64,000 nucleotides of DNA. Source: CAZVJU01 sp964627195 (lineage in GTDB: Bacteria > Patescibacteriota > Microgenomatia > UBA8517). The first letter of the stretch is position 1; each line of letters starts with the position of its first letter. Shown in pieces: positions 49,685-59,354 of the stretch. Under the pieces are notes generated by a model. It ran no database searches, was not told where the DNA came from, and saw only the letters and a list, made by a program, of their open reading frames with translations. The stretch spans positions 29,892-93,891 of the forward strand of contig CAZVJU010000002.1 in assembly GCA_964627195.1 (NCBI GenBank), in the 5' to 3' direction. The position numbers and the translations under genes are program-made.

Positions 49685-50020
49685 TTATGGTGTAAAGTAT
49701 TGTAGTTGAATAATCATATTCGGGTCACCAAAGAGAACTTCTCCTATTATAGCTGCAAGCAAAAATGCCCCCGCTGCTACCGCAAGTCCTAGAACACTTT
49801 GCCAAATTTTTGCAGTTGCATCCTGGATTCTTTTGGGATCTCCGCCGGCAGAAATATACGCATACCCTGCCAGAATCAGGTTTAAGACGGTATAAATTCC
49901 GGCAAGCGCGATGAGTGACCGGAATAAGATGTTTGCGAGTATCTGTAAACCGCCGATATTCCCTCCAATTCTGGCAAGCCAGGGAGGAGGGGGAACTGTG
50001 CCAAGCTGTGCAATTTTCAT
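49685..50020 (-). CDS. T4SS pilin-like small protein 4
   Basis: 111 residues, hydrophobic segments around YISAGGDPKRIQDATAKIW, then a C-terminal tail. N-terminal Pro-rich MKIAQLGTVPPPPWLARI instead of a standard signal peptide. Tightly spaced with pilins 3 and 5. Confidence 0.78.
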   Translation of the reverse strand: MKIAQLGTVPPPPWLARIGGNIGGLQILANILFRSLIALAGIYTVLNLILAGYAYISAGGDPKRIQDATAKIWQSVLGLAVAAGAFLLAAIIGEVLFGDPNMIIQLQYFTP

Positions 50021-50026
50021 ATTTAA

Positions 50027-50344
50027 CTAGCCGAGAATGGTTACGCCGAGAGAGCTTTCAATAAATCTTACAATAAGAAAGGCTGCTAATACTACTACAA
50101 ATCCAATAATACCAAAGGTAATGATGTTTTTGCCCTGTTCAAGCTTTTGGGGGTCGCCTGCTCCGGAAATCATAATAAAGCCTGCGATGATAAATAGAAG
50201 TATAAGAACGAAAGCAGCCACGGAAATTGCATTTGAAGCAATAAGCGAAATTAGTTGACCAAGACCAGGTAAGCTGGACAAGAAGTGGCCTGTTCTGCCG
50301 AAAAAAGTTTCACCGATTGGAACGCCTTGAGCAATTTTATTCAC
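50027..50344 (-). CDS. T4SS pilin-like small protein 3
   Basis: 105 residues, two helices around FIMISGAGDPQKLEQGKNI, ends soon after the second helix. The compact form without extension is closest to a minimal VirB2-like subunit. Six bases upstream of pilin 4. Confidence 0.78.
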   Translation of the reverse strand: MNKIAQGVPIGETFFGRTGHFLSSLPGLGQLISLIASNAISVAAFVLILLFIIAGFIMISGAGDPQKLEQGKNIITFGIIGFVVVLAAFLIVRFIESSLGVTILG

Positions 50345-50393
50345 GCTTTAAGTTTAATACACCAAAGCACTCTTACACAAGAGTTTCAGGAAT

Positions 50394-51035
50394 TTATGGT
50401 TGACAGATGCCGCCAGCCCCACAATGCAGTGGATTGCAACAGCCGTTGGGTGTACAAAGGTCACCTACATTAGAACAGGGTGGTGGTGCTCCAGTACCGA
50501 AAATATCAATTATCGGTTGTAGATTTAAGATTTGTGCAAGAATTTGCACTACCCAAAAGGCCACAAAAATAATAAGAAGGCCGATAATTGCTCCTGTAAT
50601 CTTTTCGCGTCCGGCAGCGAGAGCTTTCGGGTCGCCCTGTGAATTAAGAATTTGGAATCCAGCCCAGATAATATATAGAAGAAGAAGAAATCCAGCTATG
50701 GCAAAAATATAAGGCAGAAGCGCGTAGATAATTGCACCGATTGATGAACCTGCCGGGAAGGCAGGTGTTCCTATGCCTATTAGTGCGCCCCAGTTTATTC
50801 CCGATCCGCCGGGTCCGGTGCCACCCAGAGGTACACAACAGATTGGAGTGTTCGGGTCAGAACATGTACCCGGACCGGGAACTTCAGTGGGAAGGCATGC
50901 TGTCCTGCATGCTCCTCCTGCACACTGCGCACTTGCTATTTGGGCTACAGAAATAAGGATTACAAGGGAAATAAAAATTGATAAGAAGAATTTGAAAAAA
51001 CGTAGGTAGGAAAATTTTGAAGCGAATTCTTTCAT
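50394..51035 (-). CDS. T4SS pilin-like protein 2 with Cys-rich extracellular segment
   Basis: 213 residues: signal peptide (about 15-37), a Cys-rich segment (CAGGACRTACLPTEVPGPG), a Gly/Pro linker, two helices around QILNSQGDPKALAAGREKI, and a short Cys-rich tail (CSNVGDLCTPNGCC). The arrangement differs from the small pilins by an N-terminal exposed domain. Confidence 0.75.
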   Translation of the reverse strand: MKEFASKFSYLRFFKFFLSIFISLVILISVAQIASAQCAGGACRTACLPTEVPGPGTCSDPNTPICCVPLGGTGPGGSGINWGALIGIGTPAFPAGSSIGAIIYALLPYIFAIAGFLLLLYIIWAGFQILNSQGDPKALAAGREKITGAIIGLLIIFVAFWVVQILAQILNLQPIIDIFGTGAPPPCSNVGDLCTPNGCCNPLHCGAGGICQP

Positions 51036-51091
51036 TGTCTTTAGTGTAACATTTGATTCAGAGGGAAGTAAACATGAAGCGTTTTATACTA

Positions 51092-51190
51092 AGTTCAAGA
51101 AGACCACGCATTTATGCGTGGATGAATTGAACTCATGAAATTCATTTGCCGAAGGCAAATGTAGTAAGAGGACCACGGCTTTAGCCGTGG
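51092..51190. repeat. REP-like palindrome cluster between pilin genes
   Basis: Three hairpins in 100 bases: CCACGCAT/ATGCGTGG nested inside AGTTCAA/TTGAACT (51092-51133), CATTTGCC/GGCAAATG (51143-51161), and CCACGGCT/AGCCGTGG (51173-51190). The CCACGGCTTTAGCCGTGG form recalls the ends of IS200/IS605-like elements and REP sequences. No transposase is present in this spacer. Confidence 0.7.
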
Positions 51191-51233
51191 GTATCTATTA
51201 AAAGGCGAATATTTTCCCCGAAGTATAGAAGAA

Positions 51234-52310
51234 TCAATTAAATCCCGGTATGTTAAGAATTTCTATACCGATTAGGTTAAGGACGAAAGATCCGAAAAGA
51301 ATAAGAAGAAGTCCCATGACGGCTGCTGTTAAAAGTTCTTTGCCTGCTTGCATACGTTGTGGATTTCCTGCCGAGGTGATAACCAAAAATGCTGCGTAAA
51401 TGATAAGAAGGAGTGCAATCCCCCCGGCAATTCCTATTGCCCAGCCGACTAGAAATTCAACAAATCCTTGTCTACTAAAAACTGGAATACAGCCAATTGC
51501 GGTAGCTATGGATCCCGAGGATGGGTCGTTAGTTCTGATATTTGGATCATTACCAACACAGAATACCGCTGGTCCTGCGGGGATGGTATTTGGAATACAA
51601 CAGAAAGGACTTTGGCTGGGACATGTACCACTACCCAGATGAGATCCCGTACCACAATTAGCATCATTACTACAAGTACCTGTACATGGGGGAAGTGGAA
51701 CACCTCCACCACAATTTGGATCATTGTTGAAACAACACGTAGGTCCTGTTGCTGGGATTGAATTACAATTTAATGAACCATTTGGATCAGGATCGCATGC
51801 TAAATTTCCTCCACAACATGGTTGTAGGTGCCCGCCACATGTTGGGTCTGGGTCTTGCCAGATACAGCAATTTCCAGTTACCCCAGGTGATACAGTGCAT
51901 GGCTGTGGTGGTATAATGCCGCCTGCAATATTACATTCACCTGCACTTGCTTGAGTACAAGTCGGATGGGAAGCTGGGCATGGTTGGGTACCAGGATCAG
52001 GAGCAACAGGATCGCACTCATACGTTATGCCGTAACCACCATAGGTGTAACATAACGAAGTTTGCTGTCCTCCCATACATTCATTTAGAGCGGGGTTGCC
52101 GCAGTTAGCCTGTGCATTGGGATCTCTGAGTTGATAACCACCCGGACAACCGTTAAATACACATTGGGGTCCGTTTTGACAACACGAAGCACAATTGGGG
52201 AACGTCCCACATAGAGGTTGGGGCTGGGCAAAAATTTTCTTTGGATTTAGGGCAGAGATTGCAGCAACCAAGAAAAGGGAAAGAATAATAAAGTACACAA
52301 TCTTTTTCAT
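51234..52310 (-). CDS. T4SS pilin-like protein 1 with long Cys-rich extracellular region
   Basis: 358 residues from ATG 52310 (MKKIVYFIILSLFLVAAIS signal peptide). A long extracellular part has many Cys-Pro-Gly clusters (CNSIPATGPTCC, CTGTCSNDANC), followed by two helices around FLVITSAGNPQRMQAGKEL and a short end. The frame extends to 52361, but that start has no signal peptide. The first gene of the array. Confidence 0.75.
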   Translation of the reverse strand: MKKIVYFIILSLFLVAAISALNPKKIFAQPQPLCGTFPNCASCCQNGPQCVFNGCPGGYQLRDPNAQANCGNPALNECMGGQQTSLCYTYGGYGITYECDPVAPDPGTQPCPASHPTCTQASAGECNIAGGIIPPQPCTVSPGVTGNCCIWQDPDPTCGGHLQPCCGGNLACDPDPNGSLNCNSIPATGPTCCFNNDPNCGGGVPLPPCTGTCSNDANCGTGSHLGSGTCPSQSPFCCIPNTIPAGPAVFCVGNDPNIRTNDPSSGSIATAIGCIPVFSRQGFVEFLVGWAIGIAGGIALLLIIYAAFLVITSAGNPQRMQAGKELLTAAVMGLLLILFGSFVLNLIGIEILNIPGFN

Positions 52311-52375
52311 TACTTTGAGTGTAGCACAAAAAAGAAAATGGTTAAATTGTTTTATCAACAATTAAGCTTAAATAT

Positions 52376-53503
52376 TTAAAGTACGAAATCCAAGTAGTTT
52401 TCTGTTGAAACCACCCGTACGCTTTCATTGTAGGTTTTCAAAAAAGCTTTTGGAGTGTGATTTTTGGTTTTTCGCCATTTAAATTCAAATGCAGAAATTT
52501 TACCTTCGAAAAGTTCTATCCAGTCTATCTCGGCTTTTTCATATGTTCTCCAAAAGTAGTATTCTTTTTGAATTTTTGCATATTCGTTCTTTTTTATTCT
52601 CTCGATAGCTAAAAAATTTTCCCAAAGCGCTCCTACGTCAGTTCTGGAATCAAGCGGTAAGAATTGATCGGTCAGGGCGTTTCTGATTCCCAAATCCCAG
52701 AAATAATACTTTTTGCTCTTGGCCAATTCCTTTCTTGGATTTTTCGAAAATGATGAAATTTCAAATATGATAAAACCCAGCTTCATAAGTGAGATATAGC
52801 GTTTAACTGTCTTGACATCTATTCCGAGATTTCTGGAGAGTTCATTGAGAGACATGATGGATCCAATCTGAAAAGCCAAAAGCGTTGCCAGTTTTAATAA
52901 AACTTCTGGAGAGGAAATATCCTTTAGAAGTGCGATATCTCTAAAAAGGTAATCCTCTATAATTGATTTAAGATAAGCCCTCTTTTCATTACTGGTTTTT
53001 AGGTTTAGGAGGTAAGGATAGCCGCCGAAAATTAGCAGATTTTCGAGAAGGTAAGTTTTTTGGAAACTTTGTAGATTTAAAGCTAATTCGGGACTTGATA
53101 GGGGATAGAGTCGGTACTTAATCGATCTGCCTGTTAGCGGTTCTCTTACTCCACGGGATAATGAAAGTGACGAAGAACCTGTTACATAGAAAGTTTTATT
53201 AGGAAATTTATCAATTAAGATTTTTAATGAAAGTCCGATATCCGGAATTCTCTGAGCTTCGTCAATCGCTACTACTGATACCTTTTCGACAAGTTCGGAA
53301 AGAGCAACTTCTGAAGTCGAACTTAAAGCTTCTCTGGCCTCCTTAGTGTCTCCGTTGAGAAATAAAAGCTTATCTTTGGGTGTTTTAGAAATTAGTTTTT
53401 CAAGAAGAACAGTTTTTCCGACTCTTCTTGGCCCATATATTACATTAATAAATCCGGGTTTTATATTTTCTTTAATTGTCCTTTCAAGCTGTCTTACTAT
53501 CAT
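52376..53503 (-). CDS. AAA/DUF4143 ATP-binding protein
   Basis: 375 residues of the ATP-binding family with a C-terminal DUF4143 domain: Walker A YGPRRVGKTVLLEKL (about residues 23-37), Walker B SVVAIDEAQRIPD, sensor FYVTGSSSLSLS, winged-helix region GIDVKTVKRYISLMKLG, and a C-terminal PD-(D/E)xK-like part ISAFEFKWRK. Members are often single genes of unclear role, sometimes addiction-like. Upstream of and facing away from the SpoIID gene; not part of the pilin operon. Confidence 0.85.
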   Translation of the reverse strand: MIVRQLERTIKENIKPGFINVIYGPRRVGKTVLLEKLISKTPKDKLLFLNGDTKEAREALSSTSEVALSELVEKVSVVAIDEAQRIPDIGLSLKILIDKFPNKTFYVTGSSSLSLSRGVREPLTGRSIKYRLYPLSSPELALNLQSFQKTYLLENLLIFGGYPYLLNLKTSNEKRAYLKSIIEDYLFRDIALLKDISSPEVLLKLATLLAFQIGSIMSLNELSRNLGIDVKTVKRYISLMKLGFIIFEISSFSKNPRKELAKSKKYYFWDLGIRNALTDQFLPLDSRTDVGALWENFLAIERIKKNEYAKIQKEYYFWRTYEKAEIDWIELFEGKISAFEFKWRKTKNHTPKAFLKTYNESVRVVSTENYLDFVL

Positions 53504-53561
53504 ATCAACAAAATAATACTAGATTTGTGGAGTACGTACCCTTAAATAAAAGGCTGGTATA

Positions 53562-55355
53562 ATGAAAAGCACAAAGATGAATACAACAAAGCGCAGGAAA
53601 CAAAGGGCAAAGTTTTTTTCTAAGCTGAAATTAGTATTAAATATTTCGATTTTGTTTTTCTTCCTAACTACTAACTACCTCGACCAAAGGACGATCGGCC
53701 TCTGGCCGAAACTACTAACTACTATTTCTGCCGAGCCTGATTGTGATAAACCGAATCCCGGAGATTATGACTTTTGCCTGCAAAGGATAGAGGCGGAAAT
53801 GAAAGCACTTGAGCCGGCCAATGAGACTAACAAGAAAGAACTGGCGGATTTAAGAAGCCAGATAACAAATCTTGAAAAAAGAATAATTGGTTTATCTAAT
53901 CAACTTAAAATCACTGAAGAAAATGTTATCAAAAGAGAAGAAGAACTTGCTTACGCCCAAAAGATTTTTGAAGAAAAAACTAAATCCCACTACAAATTTT
54001 TAAGAATATTTGATCCTATTTTGCCTTTTATCTCATCTGCCGACGCAAGTAGTGCTTTCAGAGAAATTACCTTCAGACAAAGAGCTGCGAGTGAGGATAT
54101 TAAGACCATGGAAGGCTATGGCCAAGACCTTTTGAAGCTCAAAAAAGATAAAGAAGATTTAGAGAAAAATAAAATCTCTCTTGCCTCTGTCAAGAAAAAA
54201 GTGGATGAGCGGGCAAAGTTTTTAGCAGGGGAAGTTGCAAAAACCGATAGCTACCTTGCAAGCTTGAGTGCAAAGCAAGAGGAATTACTCGCTTTGAAAG
54301 CCGGAGGATTTCAAACGTCCGTAGGTGATACCCCTGCAACTTTAGAGCCCTGCTCCGGCCCTCCCGGATCCTCAAACTATTGTGACCCGGGATTTAGGCC
54401 GGCATTCGCTGCATTCTCGTTCGGTGCTCCCCATAGGGCAGGGATGAGTCAATACGGCGCTTACGGCAGAAGCAAAAGCGGGCAGAATGCCGAGACAATT
54501 CTGGCTGCATACTTCCAGGGGGCAGAGCTTAGGAAAGATTTTCCTGTACCCCCCACAATCGGAGTTTCCGGATATGGGAGAATTGCATTTGAGGAAAATT
54601 ATCTCCTTGGAATTTACGAAGTTCCCGAGAGCTGGGGTGATAATGGTGGTTTTGAAGCATTGAAAGCCCAGGCGGTTGCTGCGCGAAGTTATGCCTTGTC
54701 AGTGACTAATAATGGGGCCGGGACTATTTGTCCGACAGAATCATGTCAAGTCTATAAATCCCAACTGAAAAGCGGTAAATGGGCGGAAGCAGTTCGGGCT
54801 ACCCGCGGGTGGGTCATTGTAAAAGGCGCCTCTGCTGCAACTACCTATTATGCTTCAACCTCTGGCGGATATACGATTTCGCAGTGGGGTTGGTCCGGCA
54901 TAAAAGATGCAAAAGACGGTAACTGGCCAAGCCAAGCTTATGAAAAAATTTCGGGCTCCCCATGGTTTTATAAAGCCTGGTACAGGACACGCGGAGGGGC
55001 AACGTGCGGTAGGAGTAATCCCTGGTTAACAAATGACCAAATGGCAGATATTTTGAATGCTTGGCACGTTCTTTATAAAGGCGGAGGAGATGTCTCCCGC
55101 GTTTCGCCTATTGATAAGACTTGCTGGAGTGGGAATCCCTACTCAGTAAATGAACTGGCGGTAATTGGAGGCTACACAAGCGTGTCGCAAGTCTCAGTTG
55201 TTTACTCAAACTCCGGCTCAACACTTAATGTTACTTTTGGAACAAATAAGGATACGGTGACAATTTCAGGAGAGGAATTTAAACGAGCCTTTAACTTACG
55301 AGCCCCGGGGTATATTGGTTTAAAGAGTAGCTTGTTTAATATAGAGAAATTGTGA
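53562..55355 (+). CDS. SpoIID/LytB-domain protein with coiled coil
   Basis: 597 residues: basic start, one membrane or signal helix (about 26-42), a coiled coil (about 75-240, for example KKELADLRSQITNLEKRIIG), and a SpoIID domain from about 285 with GMSQYGAYGRSK, LKAQAVAARSYAL and YYASTSGGYT. SpoIID-type enzymes are lytic transglycosylases acting on peptide-free glycan; the key Glu of the family is likely in the EVPESW region. First gene of a rightward cluster that may act on the cell wall. Confidence 0.82.
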   Translation: MKSTKMNTTKRRKQRAKFFSKLKLVLNISILFFFLTTNYLDQRTIGLWPKLLTTISAEPDCDKPNPGDYDFCLQRIEAEMKALEPANETNKKELADLRSQITNLEKRIIGLSNQLKITEENVIKREEELAYAQKIFEEKTKSHYKFLRIFDPILPFISSADASSAFREITFRQRAASEDIKTMEGYGQDLLKLKKDKEDLEKNKISLASVKKKVDERAKFLAGEVAKTDSYLASLSAKQEELLALKAGGFQTSVGDTPATLEPCSGPPGSSNYCDPGFRPAFAAFSFGAPHRAGMSQYGAYGRSKSGQNAETILAAYFQGAELRKDFPVPPTIGVSGYGRIAFEENYLLGIYEVPESWGDNGGFEALKAQAVAARSYALSVTNNGAGTICPTESCQVYKSQLKSGKWAEAVRATRGWVIVKGASAATTYYASTSGGYTISQWGWSGIKDAKDGNWPSQAYEKISGSPWFYKAWYRTRGGATCGRSNPWLTNDQMADILNAWHVLYKGGGDVSRVSPIDKTCWSGNPYSVNELAVIGGYTSVSQVSVVYSNSGSTLNVTFGTNKDTVTISGEEFKRAFNLRAPGYIGLKSSLFNIEKL

Positions 55356-55378
55356 AGGTGGTATAATTTAAGTTGAAA

Positions 55379-56056
55379 ATGCCTGATGTTTTTAATTTCC
55401 GCCACGGTGTTCAAAATAAAGATTTGAATTCGACTAAATCTGAAAAAACTATTAAGAGGCCGAATGGAACGGAAAGACATAACCTTCCGGGACATAGTCA
55501 CAATCCCTTTGCAGCATATTCTTATTTTCCCGACCACCTCAAATTCATAAATGCCGATCCTGAGGAAGAGATAATTCTGCTTTTGAGAAAACATCCCATT
55601 ACAAATATCCCGTGGATAAGCATGGCATTTGTCATGATTATTACCCCTGCTATAGTTTCTGTTCTTTCTCCTTTTTCTCTTCTACCTCCGGGATTTCAGA
55701 TAATACTGACACTTCTTTGGTATCTTATAACAACCGCCTTTGTTCTTGAAAAATTCCTAAGCTGGTTTTTCCACGTCAACATAATAACAGATGAAAGAAT
55801 TATAGAAGTTGACTTTATAAACCTTATCTACAGAGAGATTACTGACGCTAATATTGATCAGATTCAAGACGTAACCGTGATAGTGGGAGGTGCAGCAAGG
55901 ACATTCTTCCGCTACGGAAATGTTGTGATACAAACCGCAGCCGAAGTTCCAAAAATAGAATTTGAAGCAATTCCAAACCCGGACTCTGTTGCCAGAATTT
56001 TACGCGATATGCGTATAGAAGAAGAGCAGGAAAAATTAGAAGGGAGAGTACGCTAA
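55379..56056 (+). CDS. PH-domain (bPH2-like) membrane protein
   Basis: 225 residues from ATG 55379 (the frame track starts at a TTG two codons earlier). N-terminal unstructured region, two membrane helices (about 76-127), then a PH-like beta domain VNIITDERIIEVDFINLIYR with DQIQDVTVIVGGAARTFFRY. bPH2/YdbT-like domains are membrane-associated with unknown ligand. Followed by a 74-residue membrane protein 2 bases later. Confidence 0.72.
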   Translation: MPDVFNFRHGVQNKDLNSTKSEKTIKRPNGTERHNLPGHSHNPFAAYSYFPDHLKFINADPEEEIILLLRKHPITNIPWISMAFVMIITPAIVSVLSPFSLLPPGFQIILTLLWYLITTAFVLEKFLSWFFHVNIITDERIIEVDFINLIYREITDANIDQIQDVTVIVGGAARTFFRYGNVVIQTAAEVPKIEFEAIPNPDSVARILRDMRIEEEQEKLEGRVR

Positions 56057-56058
56057 CA

Positions 56059-56283
56059 ATGGAGGTCTTTAATGAATTTACTCCCACTTTCTTAGTGGCA
56101 ATTAAGATTGCTATTTGGTTGTTTTTGATACTATACATTCTTTTTGCCGGAGTAGTTTTAAAACAGGTAAGGGTTATGATTGAAACCTTGGAGGTGGGTT
56201 TTGAAAGGCCAATAAGAATTATTGCCGTATTTCATTTTATTATATCTGTAGCTGTTTTTATTTTGGCTTTGATAATTCTCTAA
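56059..56283 (+). CDS. Small two-helix membrane protein
   Basis: 74 residues, two hydrophobic helices (about 12-33 and 52-74) with a short basic loop QVRVMIETLEVGFERPIR. No conserved domain recognised. It is translationally adjacent to the PH-domain gene, so a partner role is likely. Confidence 0.65.
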   Translation: MEVFNEFTPTFLVAIKIAIWLFLILYILFAGVVLKQVRVMIETLEVGFERPIRIIAVFHFIISVAVFILALIIL

Positions 56284-56325
56284 GTAGGGATTGGAAATAC
56301 TCACTTCCTTTTTTGTTCTTAACAT

Positions 56326-58257
56326 ATGTCCTTTAATATCGTTTCAGCAAAAATTACCGGGAATCCTGACCGGGCAGGATGGGCACAAAGTTACGAATTC
56401 ACCCCGTTAGAAGTGGAGAAGGCGGCTTCCCGCGGGCATTTGTTTGCTGTAATTTCCACCCCAACAGGAGAGGAAGGTGTAGAAAGTGTTTTTGCGGGAC
56501 GTGAAGTTTTGGGAAGACTTCATGAGGAATATTTCGGGCTTCTGGAGGAAGGAGCTTTTTCGGCCCTTAAACATTCGGTTGACAAGGTAATGACTGAATT
56601 TTCCTCCTGGGAAGATGTCGAGATAGTTTGTATTTCACAGCTTACAGACGTTTCCTATATGGTAGGTGCGGGTGGAGCTCAGATTATGCTTTATAGGGAT
56701 GCTGTCTTGACACCTCTTATTAAAAATCAGAAAGGTAAAGTTATCTCAGTATCAGGGAAAGCAAAGGAAGGTGACATCTTTATTATTGGAACAAATTCAT
56801 TTTTCCAGCTTTTTTCTTTAGGAATCATTAGGGGTGCACTTCAGGGACGAAATCTCACATCGATAGCTGAGGTTTTTGGTCCCAGTCTGCATGCAAGGGA
56901 GGGGGTTGGAAATGTGGGCGCACTATTTTTGAAGTTTGAGAATAAAGTACCTCCACAATCTGAGTCAGAAATCGATTCTGATTCGAATAGCAGTAGATTA
57001 ATTTCAGCTGACAGCCAAGGAGAATTTCTTAAAAATGATACTGCCGGAGAAATAACAAAAGAAAGTTTTTCGACTAAGTTAAGACAGAAACCTTTTGGGT
57101 TCTTACACCGCTTGAGAGATATAAAAGTTTATGTGCGTGAAGGAAATAGATTTGAAGAAACGTCCTCTCCCAAGAGAAAGCTAACCTTAGGGATAGGGGT
57201 ACTTCTTCTATTATTACTGACGACCAGCATTTTTTTTGGAATAAAAAAGAAGCACGACAAGGACATGAGGGTCCGTTACGAAGAAATTTTTACAGAAACT
57301 TCCCACCAATTAACTGAAGCGCAGGATCTTTTTCAGCTAAATCCCGAACGGTCGCGTGAACTTCTTCTTGCCGCACGCGATAAGGTGCTCGGGTTAACCT
57401 CGGAAGGGTTTGGTGACCCAGAGTTGACTGATCTAAAAAAGAAGATAGAGGATAATGAAAAAAAGATTCTAGGGGAATACAGTGTAACTCCCCAGCTTTT
57501 TGTAGAATTGTCGCTACTAAGCGACAATTTTAATGGGGATGAGATGGTAGCTTCAGAAGGAACACTGTATGTTACGGATAGAGACTCCAGAAAGATAGTT
57601 AGTGTAGTTTTGGCAACAAAGCGAAGCGAGGTTGTAATTGGGCCCCAGACTATTGAGCGTATTGAGTCTGTAGCTGCCTATGGAGATCGTATCTTTGTCC
57701 TTAACTCTGAAGGAGTTTCTGAGGTGGGAGATTCCGGTGCAAATAAAGTTATAGATAAGGAATGGCTAAGTCAGGCCCTGCCTTTTGCATATGCCAGCAA
57801 CTTATACATTCTCGATGAGGGAGCTTCGATGATTTACCGCCATGCAGGTACCGATAACGGTTTCGGTACAAAAAAAGACTGGATCGCCCCGGGAGTGACA
57901 ATTGATTTAACCCAAACCTCCTCTTGGGTAATTGATGGATCAATTTGGGTATTGGATGAGTCAGGAAAGATACTGAAGTTATCATACGGAAATCCTCAAA
58001 ATTTCTCGATATCAGGTGTGTTTCCCCCTATGAGTTTGCCGAAGGCAATTTATACAGGCGATGAAGAAGAGTTTTTGTATATTCTTGATTCCGAAAATGA
58101 AAGAGTGGTTGTTGTGGATAAAGACGGAAAATTTAAAGCCCAATATATTTCTTCTGATATCAGTCAGGCTAAGGGATTGGTGGTCTCGGAAGAAGAAAGA
58201 AAGATTATTCTCCTGACAGGAGAAAGGCTTCTTTCTATTGAAATGGAACACTTTTAG
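56326..58257 (+). CDS. PP2C-like pseudo-phosphatase with membrane helix and beta-propeller
   Basis: 643 residues. About 1-220 resembles a PP2C fold (YMVGAGGAQIMLYRDAVLTP, then KEGDIFIIGTNSFFQLF) but the metal-binding Asp residues of active PP2C are not where expected (ISTPTGEEG and GTNS replace D-G and S-D-G), so it is probably inactive. A helix at about 287-307, a short coiled coil, then a six-to-seven-bladed NHL/beta-propeller-like extracellular region (for example IDGSIWVLDESGKILKL). A transmembrane sensor is inferred. Fourth gene of the rightward cluster. Confidence 0.6.
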   Translation: MSFNIVSAKITGNPDRAGWAQSYEFTPLEVEKAASRGHLFAVISTPTGEEGVESVFAGREVLGRLHEEYFGLLEEGAFSALKHSVDKVMTEFSSWEDVEIVCISQLTDVSYMVGAGGAQIMLYRDAVLTPLIKNQKGKVISVSGKAKEGDIFIIGTNSFFQLFSLGIIRGALQGRNLTSIAEVFGPSLHAREGVGNVGALFLKFENKVPPQSESEIDSDSNSSRLISADSQGEFLKNDTAGEITKESFSTKLRQKPFGFLHRLRDIKVYVREGNRFEETSSPKRKLTLGIGVLLLLLLTTSIFFGIKKKHDKDMRVRYEEIFTETSHQLTEAQDLFQLNPERSRELLLAARDKVLGLTSEGFGDPELTDLKKKIEDNEKKILGEYSVTPQLFVELSLLSDNFNGDEMVASEGTLYVTDRDSRKIVSVVLATKRSEVVIGPQTIERIESVAAYGDRIFVLNSEGVSEVGDSGANKVIDKEWLSQALPFAYASNLYILDEGASMIYRHAGTDNGFGTKKDWIAPGVTIDLTQTSSWVIDGSIWVLDESGKILKLSYGNPQNFSISGVFPPMSLPKAIYTGDEEEFLYILDSENERVVVVDKDGKFKAQYISSDISQAKGLVVSEEERKIILLTGERLLSIEMEHF

Positions 58258-58449
58258 TGGAGATAGCGAAAAATAATTGGAACCAGATTGAAGACTACAT
58301 CTTCAAATGGTTTTCTGTACTTAAAACCTCTCCTTCCGCTCTTAATTTAGCTTCAAACAATCAGATTGGTCTTCAATAACTTATCACATCCTGTTATATG
58401 AACCTTATGAGAATACAGATTTTGTTTATGAGCTGTGCTAGTATAAATT

Positions 58450-59238
58450 ATGGAAGATAATGCAAGTGGTGGTTCACAACAAATAGACAACCAACCGTCC
58501 CCAAATTCTCAGACTCTACCCACACCAAATATTGGTCAGGGTAATGTTACACCTCCTCAAACCGCACAGCCTAGTTTTCAACAGCCATCTGGCATCGCAA
58601 CCGCTGGTGTTGTTACAAATCAAGCCAGTACGGGAGGTGAAACATCTGATAGAAAGGAATCTAAGCTAAAATATGTTGCCTATTTTCTTTTGGGACTATT
58701 TTTATCCATCCTAGGATTCCTCATTGGGACTATTTTAATTCTTGCTAAAGAGAAACAGAATAGATTGCGCAAACTGATACCTCTTCTGCTGGGGGTTGTC
58801 ATGTCAATTGTTGTTGCCTTCATTTTAGTGGGCGGGGTAACTTTCGAAGGAACAACTACGACATCAACAATATATAATAACCAACCTCAAAGTATAGAGG
58901 AAAAAGAGATGGTCGCTGATTTACTAAAACTGTATCCCAATTCTTCATTTAAGATTCTGTACGGAGAACACAAACCCCCTCTAACGATAGGTGACACAAC
59001 AATAAGCACGTTTGTAACAGTAGAGTTATCTTCAGATGAAAATGTAACACCTGTGCAGATTGCGGAAGTTGGAAAACAAGTTTGTACAACATTATCGAGG
59101 CTTCAATTGTCAGTTAGTTCCGTAGAAGTGCAAAATGTCAGTAAGAAATCCGTTATTTCCTCCTCTTCGCGGGGAATAGGTGGAACCTGTGAAGAATACA
59201 ACTCGGGAAAGATACTGGAAACTCTCCAGTCTATGTAA
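58450..59238 (+). CDS. Two-helix membrane protein with Gln/Pro-rich N-terminus
   Basis: 262 residues. The N-terminus is rich in Gln, Pro, Ser and Thr (about 1-70), then two membrane helices (about 75-96 and 110-132), then an extracellular domain rich in Ser/Val without recognised family. The order unstructured-helix-helix-domain is common in CPR surface proteins. The upstream spacer 58258-58449 shows no gene or clear signal. Confidence 0.55.
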   Translation: MEDNASGGSQQIDNQPSPNSQTLPTPNIGQGNVTPPQTAQPSFQQPSGIATAGVVTNQASTGGETSDRKESKLKYVAYFLLGLFLSILGFLIGTILILAKEKQNRLRKLIPLLLGVVMSIVVAFILVGGVTFEGTTTTSTIYNNQPQSIEEKEMVADLLKLYPNSSFKILYGEHKPPLTIGDTTISTFVTVELSSDENVTPVQIAEVGKQVCTTLSRLQLSVSSVEVQNVSKKSVISSSSRGIGGTCEEYNSGKILETLQSM

Positions 59239-59354
59239 TTATTTGGATACATTACTGCTAAGCGATTAGCAGTAATTATAAGACACCACTTCAACCTTAT
59301 ATTACCTTACATTTTGACTCCCTCACGCACAAAAAGGGGTCAAGGGGGAAGCGT

